Part shown: piece by piece, positions 7,674 to 16,173 of the stretch
Layout: each line of letters starts with the position of its first letter
How positions within the stretch are numbered: the first letter of the stretch is position 1
DNA from: Acidimicrobiaceae bacterium
GTDB taxonomy: Bacteria > Actinomycetota > Acidimicrobiia > Acidimicrobiales > Ilumatobacteraceae
Direction: 5' to 3'
Assembly (NCBI GenBank): GCA_947505655.1
Contig: CANNMD010000004.1
Location: 1 to 45,005 of the forward strand
Length of the DNA stretch: 45,005 nt
The notes under the pieces: model-generated
Told to the model about the DNA's origin: nothing
Database searches by the model: none
Seen by the model: the letters and a program-made list of their open reading frames with translations, nothing else
Translations under genes and position numbers: made by a program

Positions 7674-10100
7674 ATGCGAACTCATGCGCGGGCAGTAATC
7701 ATCGGCGGAGGAGTTGGCGGCGCAAGCATCGCCTATCACCTCACCTTGTTGGGTTGGAACGACATCGTTTTGGTCGATCGAGACCAACTCACCAGTGGCT
7801 CCACCTTTCACTCAGCAGGCCTTGTTGGCCAACTTCGTAGCAGCGTGACACTGACCAAGATGATGATGTACGGCGCCGAGCTGTACCGCCATCTCTCTGA
7901 AGAGACCGGACACGAGGTCGGCTGGCACGAGGTTGGCTCGTTGCGCCTGGCCTCAACGCCCGAACGGCTTGAAGAGCTTCGGCGCCAAGCCGGATGGGCC
8001 AAGACCTTCGGCTTGCCGCTCGACCTCATCAGCACGCACGAGGCGCTCGAACGGTTCCACGGTTTGTTCGATCCCACCGATGTACTCGGCGCGGTGTGGC
8101 TGCCCACCGACGGATGGCTCAACCCGAGCGACCTCACGATGGCACTCGCTGCCGGGGCGCGCAGCCGCGGCGCCGAGATTCAGACCATGACTCGGGTGCT
8201 CTCGATCGGCGTCGAAGAAGTTGGAGGCCGCAAGCGCGTCACACATGTAGAGACCGACAAGGGTCGCATCACGTGCGATGTGGTTGTGAACGCAGGCGGC
8301 ATGTACGCACACGAGATCGGACGCATGGCTGGGGTCAACGTACCCATCGTGCCAATGGCTCACCAGTACGCGATCACGCGACCCAAGGTCACCGTTCCCG
8401 CCGACCTGCCAACGATGCGTGACCCAGATCGCTTGGTGTACTTCCGCGAAGAAGTGGGCGGAATGATCATGGGCGGTTACGAGCGCAATCCCGATCCGTG
8501 GTGTCTCGATGGCAACATCCCGCCCACCTTCAACAACACCTTGCTCACCCCCGACTGGGATCGCTTCTTGCCGCTTACCGAGGCTGCACAAACGTTGGTG
8601 CCATGCATGGAAGACGCCGACGTGCATCAGCTCATCAACGGGCCCGAGGCGTTTACACCCGATGGTGAATTCATTCTGGGCGAGAGCGAAGTCGGCGGGT
8701 TCTTCGTGGCTGCCGGATTCTGCGCACACGGCATCGCCGGCGCTGGCGGCAACGGCAAAGTGATGGCCGAGTGGATCGTTGGTGGCGAGCCGCCCATGGA
8801 CCTGTGGAAGATGGACATCCGGCGCTTCGGACCGCAATACCGATCACGTCAGTTCAGCCTTGAGCGCACCCACGAGGTGTACAGCACCTACTACGACATC
8901 GTGTATCCAAACCACGAACGACAGGCCACTCGTCCGCTTCGAGTGCCGCCTGCATATGCGCGCCACATCGCGCTCAACGCAGAGTTCGGCGAGAAGAGCG
9001 GCTGGGAACGAGTCAACTGGTACAACTCGAACGAGAACGAAGCGCACGAGCCGCTGCGGCCGCGCGGTTGGGCGGGCCAGCACTGGTCCACCGCCATCGT
9101 CACCGAGCATCTCGCCACCCGAACCGCGGCTGGGTTGTTCGACGAATCATCGTTCGCCAAGATCGAGGTGTCGGGCGCTGGCGCTGCGGTGTTCCTGCAA
9201 CACATGTGCACGAACAACGTAAACAAGAAGCCCGGCTCGATTACCTATACCCAGATGCTCAACAGCAAGGGCGGTATCGAGTGCGACTTTACGGTCACGC
9301 GTCTTGAGGCCGAGCGCTTCCTCATCGTGACCGGCACAGCGTTTGGTCGTCACGATCTCTCGTGGATCAGTTCGCACGCGCCAACCGACGACTCGGTCGC
9401 GGTACGAGACATCACGTCGTCGATGGCGTGCTTCGGGCTCTGGGGACCCAAGGCTCGCGAGATCTTGTCGTCGATTACTGCGGACGACCTCTCGTTTGGC
9501 TACATGCAAGCCCGCTTCATCACCGTGGGCGATGTGCCGTGCTGGGCACTTCGGGTCACCTACGTAGGCGAGACCGGTTGGGAGTTGTACCCCACCGCCG
9601 AGTTCGGACTTCGGCTGTGGGACACCGTGATCAAAGCGGGCGCGCCGCACGGTCTTGTGCCCGGCGGATACCGAGCCATCGACTCGATGCGACTCGAAAA
9701 GGGATACCGCGCGTGGGGCAGCGACATCACCAGCGAGACCGATCCGTATTCGTCGGGACTCGGGTTCGCGGTGCGCACCGACAAAGACTTCGTCGGTCGT
9801 TCGGCGTTGCCCGGTATCGAAGGCACCGACCAACGCCTGTGCTGTTTGGTGCTCTCCGATCCACGCTCAGTGGCCTTGGGTAACGAGCCGGTTTCGGTCG
9901 CCAACGGCGACATCGTTGGTCGCGTCTCAAGCGGCGGCCTCGGCTATTCGCTCAATGCATCCATCGCCTACGCATGGTTGCCAGTTGGCGCCTCGACGCC
10001 AGGCACCGCCGTGTCGGTTGAAGTGTTTGGCGAAAGCGTGCCAGCCGAGGTGCGCGCTGACCCGCTGTATGACCCAACGGGTGCGCGTCTGCGCGGCTGA
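7674..10100 (+). CDS. FAD-dependent dimethylglycine/sarcosine dehydrogenase-like protein with aminomethyltransferase domain
   Basis: An 808-residue two-part enzyme. Residues 1-400 form a DAO-type FAD domain with the dinucleotide motif GGGVGG (11-16) and STFHSAG (His46), aligned with the His that carries covalent FAD in mammalian dimethylglycine and sarcosine dehydrogenases. The C-terminal 350 residues resemble the glycine-cleavage T protein (GCV_T), which passes the released one-carbon unit to tetrahydrofolate (GLWGPKAREIL, YVGETGWELY, RLEKGYRAWGSDI). It probably demethylates an N-methylated amino acid. The ATG at 7674 is chosen because homology begins directly at RAVIIGGG; an upstream in-frame ATG would overlap the previous gene. 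A strong bidirectional terminator follows. Confidence 0.88.
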   Translation: MRTHARAVIIGGGVGGASIAYHLTLLGWNDIVLVDRDQLTSGSTFHSAGLVGQLRSSVTLTKMMMYGAELYRHLSEETGHEVGWHEVGSLRLASTPERLEELRRQAGWAKTFGLPLDLISTHEALERFHGLFDPTDVLGAVWLPTDGWLNPSDLTMALAAGARSRGAEIQTMTRVLSIGVEEVGGRKRVTHVETDKGRITCDVVVNAGGMYAHEIGRMAGVNVPIVPMAHQYAITRPKVTVPADLPTMRDPDRLVYFREEVGGMIMGGYERNPDPWCLDGNIPPTFNNTLLTPDWDRFLPLTEAAQTLVPCMEDADVHQLINGPEAFTPDGEFILGESEVGGFFVAAGFCAHGIAGAGGNGKVMAEWIVGGEPPMDLWKMDIRRFGPQYRSRQFSLERTHEVYSTYYDIVYPNHERQATRPLRVPPAYARHIALNAEFGEKSGWERVNWYNSNENEAHEPLRPRGWAGQHWSTAIVTEHLATRTAAGLFDESSFAKIEVSGAGAAVFLQHMCTNNVNKKPGSITYTQMLNSKGGIECDFTVTRLEAERFLIVTGTAFGRHDLSWISSHAPTDDSVAVRDITSSMACFGLWGPKAREILSSITADDLSFGYMQARFITVGDVPCWALRVTYVGETGWELYPTAEFGLRLWDTVIKAGAPHGLVPGGYRAIDSMRLEKGYRAWGSDITSETDPYSSGLGFAVRTDKDFVGRSALPGIEGTDQRLCCLVLSDPRSVALGNEPVSVANGDIVGRVSSGGLGYSLNASIAYAWLPVGASTPGTAVSVEVFGESVPAEVRADPLYDPTGARLRG

Positions 10101-10139
10101 TCGCGTGGCGCGACCCGACGTAACAGTTCGAAGATAACA

Positions 10140-10167
10140 AACGGCCGGCTCCGAAGAGCCGGCCGTT
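10140..10167. terminator. Bidirectional intrinsic-type terminator between convergent genes
   Basis: A perfect 11-12 bp stem, ACGGCCGGCTC paired with GAGCCGGCCGT around a CGAA tetraloop, sits between the dehydrogenase stop (10100) and the permease stop (10192). The flanks are AACAA on the left and TTGT on the right, so both transcripts would have a short U-containing tail. Confidence 0.85.
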
Positions 10168-10191
10168 GTCATGTCAGAAGTTGAGCAGTGG

Positions 10192-11841
10192 CTACAGCGT
10201 GCCGTGCTCGAGTGCATCGAGCTCGTGCTCGATTGCTCGCAGTTCTTCTGGGGTGCCCTGCACCTTGGGCCCCGTAAACCACTTCCTTCCGGAGAAGGCC
10301 CAATACAGCGCAATCACGATGAAGCTACCGATGATGAGCGGCGCCGTGAAGTTGACGTTGTTCTGTTTGAAGAAGCCCGACTCTGTGCCGTCGGCATTCA
10401 AGATGGCGTTGTCCGTGCCCCAGAACTTCCAGAACGGCCAGAACAAGGGGGCAAAGAACAGGATCGTGATGAACCCAATCCAGATCAACGATGTCCAACC
10501 AACGAGCTTGTGCTTGCCCTTGAGGTTCCACGGACCCGTCTGGAAATCGGGGTTCGTGAGACGAAGGTAGATCGGAATCGCGTAGGCGATGTAGAGCCCG
10601 ATCACGCAGATGCCGGTCATTGCGAAGAACGCCGTTGAGTAGCCGCCCTTTTGGTACAGCGACAATGCTCCAACCATCGCCGAGAGTCCTACACCGAGCC
10701 AGATCGAGTTCGTTGGTGTACGAGTCTTCGGATTGATCTTGTGCCAAAACTTTGAGCCAGGCAGCGCGCCGTCACGACTGAAGGCATAAATCATTCGACT
10801 GTTCGCCGTGACCGAGGCCATGCCACAGAAGAATTGGGCCACGATTGCGATGAGCACCAGCAACTTCGCTGTGGCGTCGCCGACGGCACTTGACAGCAAA
10901 CGCGGCGCAGCGTTCACGAGGAAGGTGTCGTTGCCGCCGCCGAACGCGATGGCCGCGTATGCGTCGGGATCCTTCGGCAACACCTTGTTCATCGCCAAGT
11001 TGAGCAAGAAGCCGGCGATCGCCGAGATGTAAATGGCGCGCACGATTGCTTTTGGAGCCTCGGTGCGGGCGCCAACGGTTTCTTCACTGACGTGCGCCGA
11101 TGCATCGAACCCAGTGATGGTGTACTGCGCCAACAGCAGGCCAAGAGCAAAGAGATAGATCGTGACGAACGTGCCACCGGTCCAGCCCGTGAGGCCAGGG
11201 GGAGCCGAATCGAACAGGTGGCCCAATCCGCGTTGGCCGGGCTTGCTCGAAAACATCAACACGCCGAAGATGACCGCTACACCGATGACGTGCCACCACA
11301 CGCTGACGTCGCCGAGAATCTTCACCAATTTCACGCCGACAATGTTGAGCACAGCGTGCGCCAACAGCACCAAGATGTAGATGCCAAAGACCGTCAAAGC
11401 GGTGAGCTTAAAGGTGTCGTCGAACATGCGCACGAAGTAACCGATGAAGATTGCAAGCGCGTAGTCGACGCTGGCGATCACGCCGATCTGGCCGAGCAGG
11501 TTGAACCAGCCCGTAAACCAAGCCCACCGCGGGCCGTTCTTGCGAGCGAGTTTCGCAGACCAGTAATACAGGCCGCCCGCTGTTGGATACGCGGAGCAGA
11601 TCTCACCCATTGCCATGCCCACAAGAAGGGCGAAGAAGCCAACGACGACCCAGCCGACCATGATGACCCGTGGGCCGCCCGTGACCATGCCAAGCCAGTA
11701 GCTCGTCATGCCTCCGGCGAGAATCGAAATGATGGAGAAACTGATTGCAAAGTTGCTAAAGCCACCAAGGCCACGGCGCAACTCTTGCGCGTAGCCCAGA
11801 TGGTGTAGATGATCACGGTCGTGATCAATGTTGTCGGACAT
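10192..11841 (-). CDS. APC-family amino acid permease
   Basis: A 549-residue polytopic protein of the amino acid/polyamine/organocation superfamily, with about 12 hydrophobic helices. The first helix region LRRGLGGFSNFAISFSIISI and the following PTAGGLYYWSAKLA are hallmarks of this family; ANSRMIYAFSRDGALPGS in the middle is also typical of the GABA/choline-type permease subgroup. A cytosolic His/Asp-rich N-terminus (DNIDHDRDHLHHLG) precedes. ATG at 11841 is chosen because AGGGAGG at 11850-11856 lies eight bases upstream; the GTG three codons earlier would overlap it. Substrate unknown; context suggests an amine or amino acid fed to the neighbouring catabolic enzymes. Confidence 0.9.
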   Translation of the reverse strand: MSDNIDHDRDHLHHLGYAQELRRGLGGFSNFAISFSIISILAGGMTSYWLGMVTGGPRVIMVGWVVVGFFALLVGMAMGEICSAYPTAGGLYYWSAKLARKNGPRWAWFTGWFNLLGQIGVIASVDYALAIFIGYFVRMFDDTFKLTALTVFGIYILVLLAHAVLNIVGVKLVKILGDVSVWWHVIGVAVIFGVLMFSSKPGQRGLGHLFDSAPPGLTGWTGGTFVTIYLFALGLLLAQYTITGFDASAHVSEETVGARTEAPKAIVRAIYISAIAGFLLNLAMNKVLPKDPDAYAAIAFGGGNDTFLVNAAPRLLSSAVGDATAKLLVLIAIVAQFFCGMASVTANSRMIYAFSRDGALPGSKFWHKINPKTRTPTNSIWLGVGLSAMVGALSLYQKGGYSTAFFAMTGICVIGLYIAYAIPIYLRLTNPDFQTGPWNLKGKHKLVGWTSLIWIGFITILFFAPLFWPFWKFWGTDNAILNADGTESGFFKQNNVNFTAPLIIGSFIVIALYWAFSGRKWFTGPKVQGTPEELRAIEHELDALEHGTL

Positions 11842-11916
11842 CTGACACACCTCCCTACTGCCGCCCCCAAGAACGGCGAGTAATTCAAGGTTTAACAGGT
11901 GCGATACCCGCGAGTG

Positions 11917-11956
11917 CGCGACCCTTTCGAGCCTCTGGTGGCCGCTGGCGGTCGCG
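11917..11956 (-). terminator. Possible hairpin after the glutamine amidotransferase gene
   Basis: Arms CGCGACC and GGTCGCG enclose about 26 bases with further GC pairing, directly downstream of the stop at 11959 on the minus strand. There is no U-tract. The remaining gap 11842-11916 must hold the permease promoter; I see no clear -10/-35 pair. Confidence 0.35.
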
Positions 11957-11958
11957 GG

Positions 11959-12636
11959 CTAGCTACCGACGACGTGCTCGACGTACCAATCGACAAGGCG
12001 GCTCGCATTGGGACGACTCGTCAACACGTTGCGCGCCGTCTCGGCACGAAGATCGGCGACATCAATGCCCTGCGCGCGTAACTCGTCGCCGCCCTTGCCG
12101 CTTGACCACCGAGCAATGATCGAGTCGTTCGCCTCTGGATGAAACTGCGTAGCAAAACAGCGGCCAAGTCGGAAAGCCTGCGGTGCGCGTGCCGACTGAG
12201 CCAATGCTTCGGCGCCGGGCGGCACGGTGAACACGTCGTAATGCCACTGCATCCACGGACCCGGAGCAATCACGTCACCAAGCGTGCTCTCGACGTCGTC
12301 GTGCCAGCCAACCTCGGGCTCGGGGGCGCGAACGACCGTGCCGCCAAGGGCAGCTGCCATCGACTGCGCTCCGAAACAGATGCCATACACCGGCACGCCG
12401 CGAGCATGCGCTGTTCGAATGAGCGCGAGCTCGGCGTTCACTTCGTCGGCGATGTGCGGCCAGTAGACACTCCAATCGCTGCCAAGCAACACCACTTGAT
12501 CGATGCCATCGAGCGAGGGCCATTCGTTGGGACGCTCGCGATGACACTCAGTAAACGAATAACCGTGGTGACGAAATCGTTCGCCTGTGTACCCGGGATC
12601 GCAATCGTTGGAGTTGGCAAGAAGCAGCGCGCGCAC
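11959..12636 (-). CDS. Class I glutamine amidotransferase (GMP-synthase-like GATase domain)
   Basis: A 225-residue stand-alone GATase1 domain. The catalytic triad is visible as Cys87 in YGICFGAQ, and His166 and Glu168 in QFHPEA. The N-terminus MRALLLANSNDCD and the VLLGSDWSVYW segment match the small GMP-synthase-like amidotransferases often found in amine and amino acid catabolic clusters. The partner that would accept ammonia, or the gamma-glutamyl substrate hydrolysed, is not identifiable. It starts with GTG at 12636, only 21 bases from the divergent threonine dehydratase, so its promoter must lie inside that gene or overlap it. Confidence 0.87.
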   Translation of the reverse strand: MRALLLANSNDCDPGYTGERFRHHGYSFTECHRERPNEWPSLDGIDQVVLLGSDWSVYWPHIADEVNAELALIRTAHARGVPVYGICFGAQSMAAALGGTVVRAPEPEVGWHDDVESTLGDVIAPGPWMQWHYDVFTVPPGAEALAQSARAPQAFRLGRCFATQFHPEANDSIIARWSSGKGGDELRAQGIDVADLRAETARNVLTSRPNASRLVDWYVEHVVGS

Positions 12637-12657
12637 GGTTGTACCGTAGGCGACATC

Positions 12658-13869
12658 ATGGAACGTGCGCCGATTTCAACTGAGTCAATCGTTGCAGCAC
12701 GACACAAGGCCCGCGCCTATGTGCAGCACACGCCGGTCACCACCTCTGCAGCACTGAGCGCGATGTGCGGCGGCGACATTGTGCTCAAGGTCGAGAGCTT
12801 GCAGCGCACGGGTTCGTTCAAGATTCGTGGCGCGCTCAACAAGCTGGCCGATCTTGGCGACGCAGCGCTCAACGGTGTCACCGCCGGCAGCGCTGGCAAC
12901 CACGCTCAGGCGTTGGCGTTTGCAGCGAGAACCCGCAATGTGCCGTGCGAGATCTTCGTTCCCGCTGGGGCCTCGATTGCGAAGGTTGCAGCCTGCCGCG
13001 GATACGGCGCAACTGTTGTTGAGGGCGGCGACTCACTGGATGATGCGGTCGCGTCGGCCCGAGCTCGCTCCGCGCAAGGGAATATGGCGTTCTGCCATCC
13101 GTTCGATGACCTGTCGATCATCACCGGCCAAGCCACGCTCGGACTTGAGCTGCTCGAAGACATCGAGAACCTTCGTCAGGTGATCATTCCACTCGGCGGT
13201 GGTGGGCTGGCTTCGGGAGTGGCACTTGCGCTGAAGCAACAGTTGCCGCACGTGCGCGTGATCGGTGTGCAAGTCGATGCATGCGCGCCCTACGTGCAGG
13301 GTTCGGCGCCGGCTGGAGCCGTGGTCACATTGGCCGATGGCATCGCAGTGAAACGTCCAGGCGACATTACGCGTCCGCTGGTTGAGCAATGGCTCGACGA
13401 CATCGTTGTGGTCGACGAGAACTCGGTGGCCGACGCAATGATGCTGCTGCTCGAACGCTCGAAGCTCGTGGTCGAAGGCGCCGGCGCGGTTGGCGTCTCC
13501 GCGCTCATGACCAAGCTGGTGAAGCCGGCCAGCGATGGCAACACCTGCATTGTGCTCTCAGGCGGCAACGTGGACCTCGGCGTATTGCCCGGCCTTGTGC
13601 GCCGCCACGAGACGCGTGCTGGCCGTCGCCTCATCGTGTTTGCACGCATCAGCGATCGTCCCGGCGGTCTCGCTCGACTGTTGGCATTGTTTGCCGAGCT
13701 TGGCGCCAACTTGATCGAGGTCGAGCACGTGCGCGACGGCGTCGATCTACACGTTCGCGAAACCGGCGTTCAGGCCGTACTCGAGGTGAAGGGTCGCGGC
13801 CACGCCGACGACATTCTCGCTGCGGCTCGTGGCGCAGGTTACGAAGTGGCCGAGATCAGCAGTCGCTGA
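12658..13869 (+). CDS. ilvA: Threonine dehydratase (PLP, fold type II) with C-terminal ACT-like domain
   Basis: A 403-residue enzyme deaminating threonine (or serine) to 2-oxobutyrate. The PLP lysine is Lys55 in RTGSFKIRGA; the phosphate-binding glycine loop is PLGGGGLASG (about 180-189), and the C-terminal PLP contact is LSGGNVDL. Residues about 325-403 form an ACT-like regulatory domain (ARISDRPGGLARLLALFAELGANLIEVEH). The length and single small domain fit the actinobacterial IlvA/TdcB-type enzyme rather than the E. coli biosynthetic form with two ACT repeats. Whether it is biosynthetic or catabolic is unclear; catabolic neighbours favour degradation. The ATG at 12658 is chosen because homology starts there. 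Confidence 0.9.
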   Translation: MERAPISTESIVAARHKARAYVQHTPVTTSAALSAMCGGDIVLKVESLQRTGSFKIRGALNKLADLGDAALNGVTAGSAGNHAQALAFAARTRNVPCEIFVPAGASIAKVAACRGYGATVVEGGDSLDDAVASARARSAQGNMAFCHPFDDLSIITGQATLGLELLEDIENLRQVIIPLGGGGLASGVALALKQQLPHVRVIGVQVDACAPYVQGSAPAGAVVTLADGIAVKRPGDITRPLVEQWLDDIVVVDENSVADAMMLLLERSKLVVEGAGAVGVSALMTKLVKPASDGNTCIVLSGGNVDLGVLPGLVRRHETRAGRRLIVFARISDRPGGLARLLALFAELGANLIEVEHVRDGVDLHVRETGVQAVLEVKGRGHADDILAAARGAGYEVAEISSR

Positions 13870-13920
13870 CAACAACGCAAGTTGTCGCGTGGCGAGGCGC
13901 CGACGCGGCAGACTGACTCG

Positions 13921-14637
13921 GTGAGTGCACCGATCATCATCATCGTGGGTCGCCAGAGTTCTCAGGCCAAAGGCGTGCGCGCCGAGGCATACGCGTCGGG
14001 GCAGCGTTACTACCGCGCTATCGAGCGCGCTGGGGGCATCCCGATGATGGTTCCGCCAATGCCTGAGCTGCTCGATGGTCGACTCATTGATCTCATCGGC
14101 CGGGTCGACGGTGTGCTCTTCCATGGTGGAGGCGACATCGATCCGCGTCGTTACGGCGACGCCTCCACGGCCGAGCAGTTGTACGGCATCGTGCACGAGC
14201 ACGACGAAGTTGAGCTCACGGTGATGCGAGCAGCGATCGACCACGATCTTCCCGTTCTCGGCTTGTGCCGCGGCTTGCAGATTCTCAATGTGGCCCTTGG
14301 CGGCACCTTGATCCAAGACATCGGCAACCAAGATCATTGGCTGCAATATCACCCTGTGTCGTTAGAGCCCGACTGCCGCCTTGCCCAAGCGTTTGGCACG
14401 AACCGCCCGCAGCGCTGCCACAGCGTGCATCACCAAATCATTGGCACAGTTGGCAACGGCTTGCGCGTGGTTGGGCACGCCGACGACGGCACGCTTGAGG
14501 CGGTCGAGCTTGAATCAGCAACATGGGTGGTTGCAACGCAGTGGCATCCCGAAGACACAGCCCATGAGGACCCCGAGCAACAGAATGTGTTCGACGAACT
14601 CGTTCGCCAAGCAGTGGCGGCACGAAGCCGCGCCTGA
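13921..14637 (+). CDS. puuD: Gamma-glutamyl-gamma-aminobutyrate hydrolase family protein (peptidase C26)
   Basis: A 238-residue PuuD-like hydrolase of the class I glutamine amidotransferase fold. The nucleophile is Cys116 in LGLCRGLQILNVALGG, with His209 and Glu211 in QWHPED. The N-terminal part with LFHGGGDIDPRRYG is typical of the family, which removes glutamate from gamma-glutamylated amines such as gamma-glutamyl-GABA. The GTG at 13921 is preferred over the TTG at 13882 because the conserved PIIIIVGRQ begins right after it; the ribosome binding site is weak for both. It ends back to back with nuoN (TGATCA at 14635-14640). No gamma-glutamylamine synthetase is present in the window, so the symbol reflects family and not proven pathway. 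Confidence 0.83.
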   Translation: MSAPIIIIVGRQSSQAKGVRAEAYASGQRYYRAIERAGGIPMMVPPMPELLDGRLIDLIGRVDGVLFHGGGDIDPRRYGDASTAEQLYGIVHEHDEVELTVMRAAIDHDLPVLGLCRGLQILNVALGGTLIQDIGNQDHWLQYHPVSLEPDCRLAQAFGTNRPQRCHSVHHQIIGTVGNGLRVVGHADDGTLEAVELESATWVVATQWHPEDTAHEDPEQQNVFDELVRQAVAARSRA

Positions 14638-16173
14638 TCAGCCGCCGAATGCGGGGCTGGCCACGTTGACAACGGTCTCGCTGAGGCCGATGAACCAACC
14701 TGGGTTGAAGCCCACGTACAACGTGAAGGCAACGCAGAACCCGATAGCGATTGCAGTAGACACGGGCACTCGCACGGTTTCGCGAGCATCGTCGCCCGCT
14801 TCTGGATCGGCGAGCCACACGCTGATCAAGATTCGCAGATACAAGAAGGCTGCGATGACCGCCGACACCATGGCCACAATGGCCAGTGCGTAGCTGTGCT
14901 GCTCGACTGCGGCTTGGATGACACCGAACTTGGCGATGAAGCCCGACGTGAGCGGAACGCCGGCCTGAGCCAGCAAGAACACGGTGAGGGCCAGCGCCAA
15001 CAGTGGCTTCTGACGCGCCAGACCACGGAACGAACCGAGGTCGGTTGCTGCATCGCCGGTACGGCCGACAACCGAAACGATGGCGAACGTGCCCACAACC
15101 AACACGGCGTAGATCAACAGGTAGAGCATCGTGCCGGGCATACCGCCCCTGTCGGCTGACGAACCCCCAGCATGGCCCGCAGCCTCAACACCAATGAGGA
15201 TGAAGCCCGCGTGGCTGATCGACGAATACGCGAGCATGCGCTTCACGTTTGTTTGCACCACTGCCGAGATGGAACCGATGACCAACGTGAGGATCGCAAT
15301 GATCCACACCACTGGACGCCAATCGTCTTTCCAGCTTGGCAACGCGATCACGAGCACGCGCAGCATGGCGGCGAACGCAGCCATCTTGCCGACGCTCGCG
15401 AAGAACGCCGTGACAGGTGTTGGCGAGCCTTGGTACACGTCGGGTGCCCAAAAGTGGAACGGCACAGCGGCAACCTTGAACGAGAGTCCGATGAGCAACA
15501 ACGCCACGCCCACGAGCACCATTGAGTCGCTGCGATGCAACGGGACAAAATCGAACGAAGCAACAATTCGACCGAAGTTGGTGGAGCCGGTGCCGCCATA
15601 GATGAGCGCCACGCCGTACAAGAAGAAGGCCGAAGAGAAGCCACCAAGCACGAAGTACTTGATGCCGGCTTCTTGGCTCTCGGCCCGTCTGCGGTTGCTG
15701 GCCGCCAGCACGTAGAACGCGATCGAGAGTGTCTCAAGACCGAGGAACAACACGATGAGGTCGTTGGACATGATCATCACGATGGCGCCGATGACGGCCA
15801 TGATGTAGAGCCCGTAGATCTCGGGGCCGTCCATACTTTCGCGCCTCACGAAGTCGTCAGTGATGAGCGAAACCAGAATCAGCGCCACGCAAACAACGAT
15901 GATGCCGAACATTGAGAAATGGTCATACGCCAGCGCGTCGCCGATGACAAACCGCGGGCCCGAGTCGGAGATACGGCCCCACTGAATGCACGTGACCACG
16001 ATGGTGGCAACGGCGAGAGCAATGGTGCTCAACGAATAGAGGTGCTTTGGCCATGCTGGGGTCAGCGATGCAGCGACGAGCAGCACAAGGCCACCGCCCA
16101 GCAAAATGAGCATTGGCGCAATGGAGAACCAGTCGATTGACGGGGCGATAAACGGAGTTGCGGCGAGGTTCAC
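14638..16173 (-). CDS. nuoN: NADH-quinone oxidoreductase subunit N
   Basis: A 511-residue antiporter-like proton-pumping subunit with about 14 helices. It contains the family pattern GLETLSIAFYVLAA, and the transmembrane region KVAAVPFHFWAPDVYQGSPTP with the conserved Lys and Pro, followed by KRMLAYSSISHAGF. The start is taken as GTG at 16173, which overlaps the nuoM stop (GTGA); the frame is open further upstream but into nuoM, and homology begins at NLAATPFIAP. It is the last gene of the 21-gene operon. No terminator separates it from the convergent puuD-like gene. Confidence 0.95.
   Translation of the reverse strand: MNLAATPFIAPSIDWFSIAPMLILLGGGLVLLVAASLTPAWPKHLYSLSTIALAVATIVVTCIQWGRISDSGPRFVIGDALAYDHFSMFGIIVVCVALILVSLITDDFVRRESMDGPEIYGLYIMAVIGAIVMIMSNDLIVLFLGLETLSIAFYVLAASNRRRAESQEAGIKYFVLGGFSSAFFLYGVALIYGGTGSTNFGRIVASFDFVPLHRSDSMVLVGVALLLIGLSFKVAAVPFHFWAPDVYQGSPTPVTAFFASVGKMAAFAAMLRVLVIALPSWKDDWRPVVWIIAILTLVIGSISAVVQTNVKRMLAYSSISHAGFILIGVEAAGHAGGSSADRGGMPGTMLYLLIYAVLVVGTFAIVSVVGRTGDAATDLGSFRGLARQKPLLALALTVFLLAQAGVPLTSGFIAKFGVIQAAVEQHSYALAIVAMVSAVIAAFLYLRILISVWLADPEAGDDARETVRVPVSTAIAIGFCVAFTLYVGFNPGWFIGLSETVVNVASPAFGG

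Noticed and set aside
7953-8837. A 294-codon minus-strand frame inside the dehydrogenase gene
   Set aside because: The plus-strand gene has clear FAD and GCV_T motifs across this region; the minus frame has no recognisable domain.
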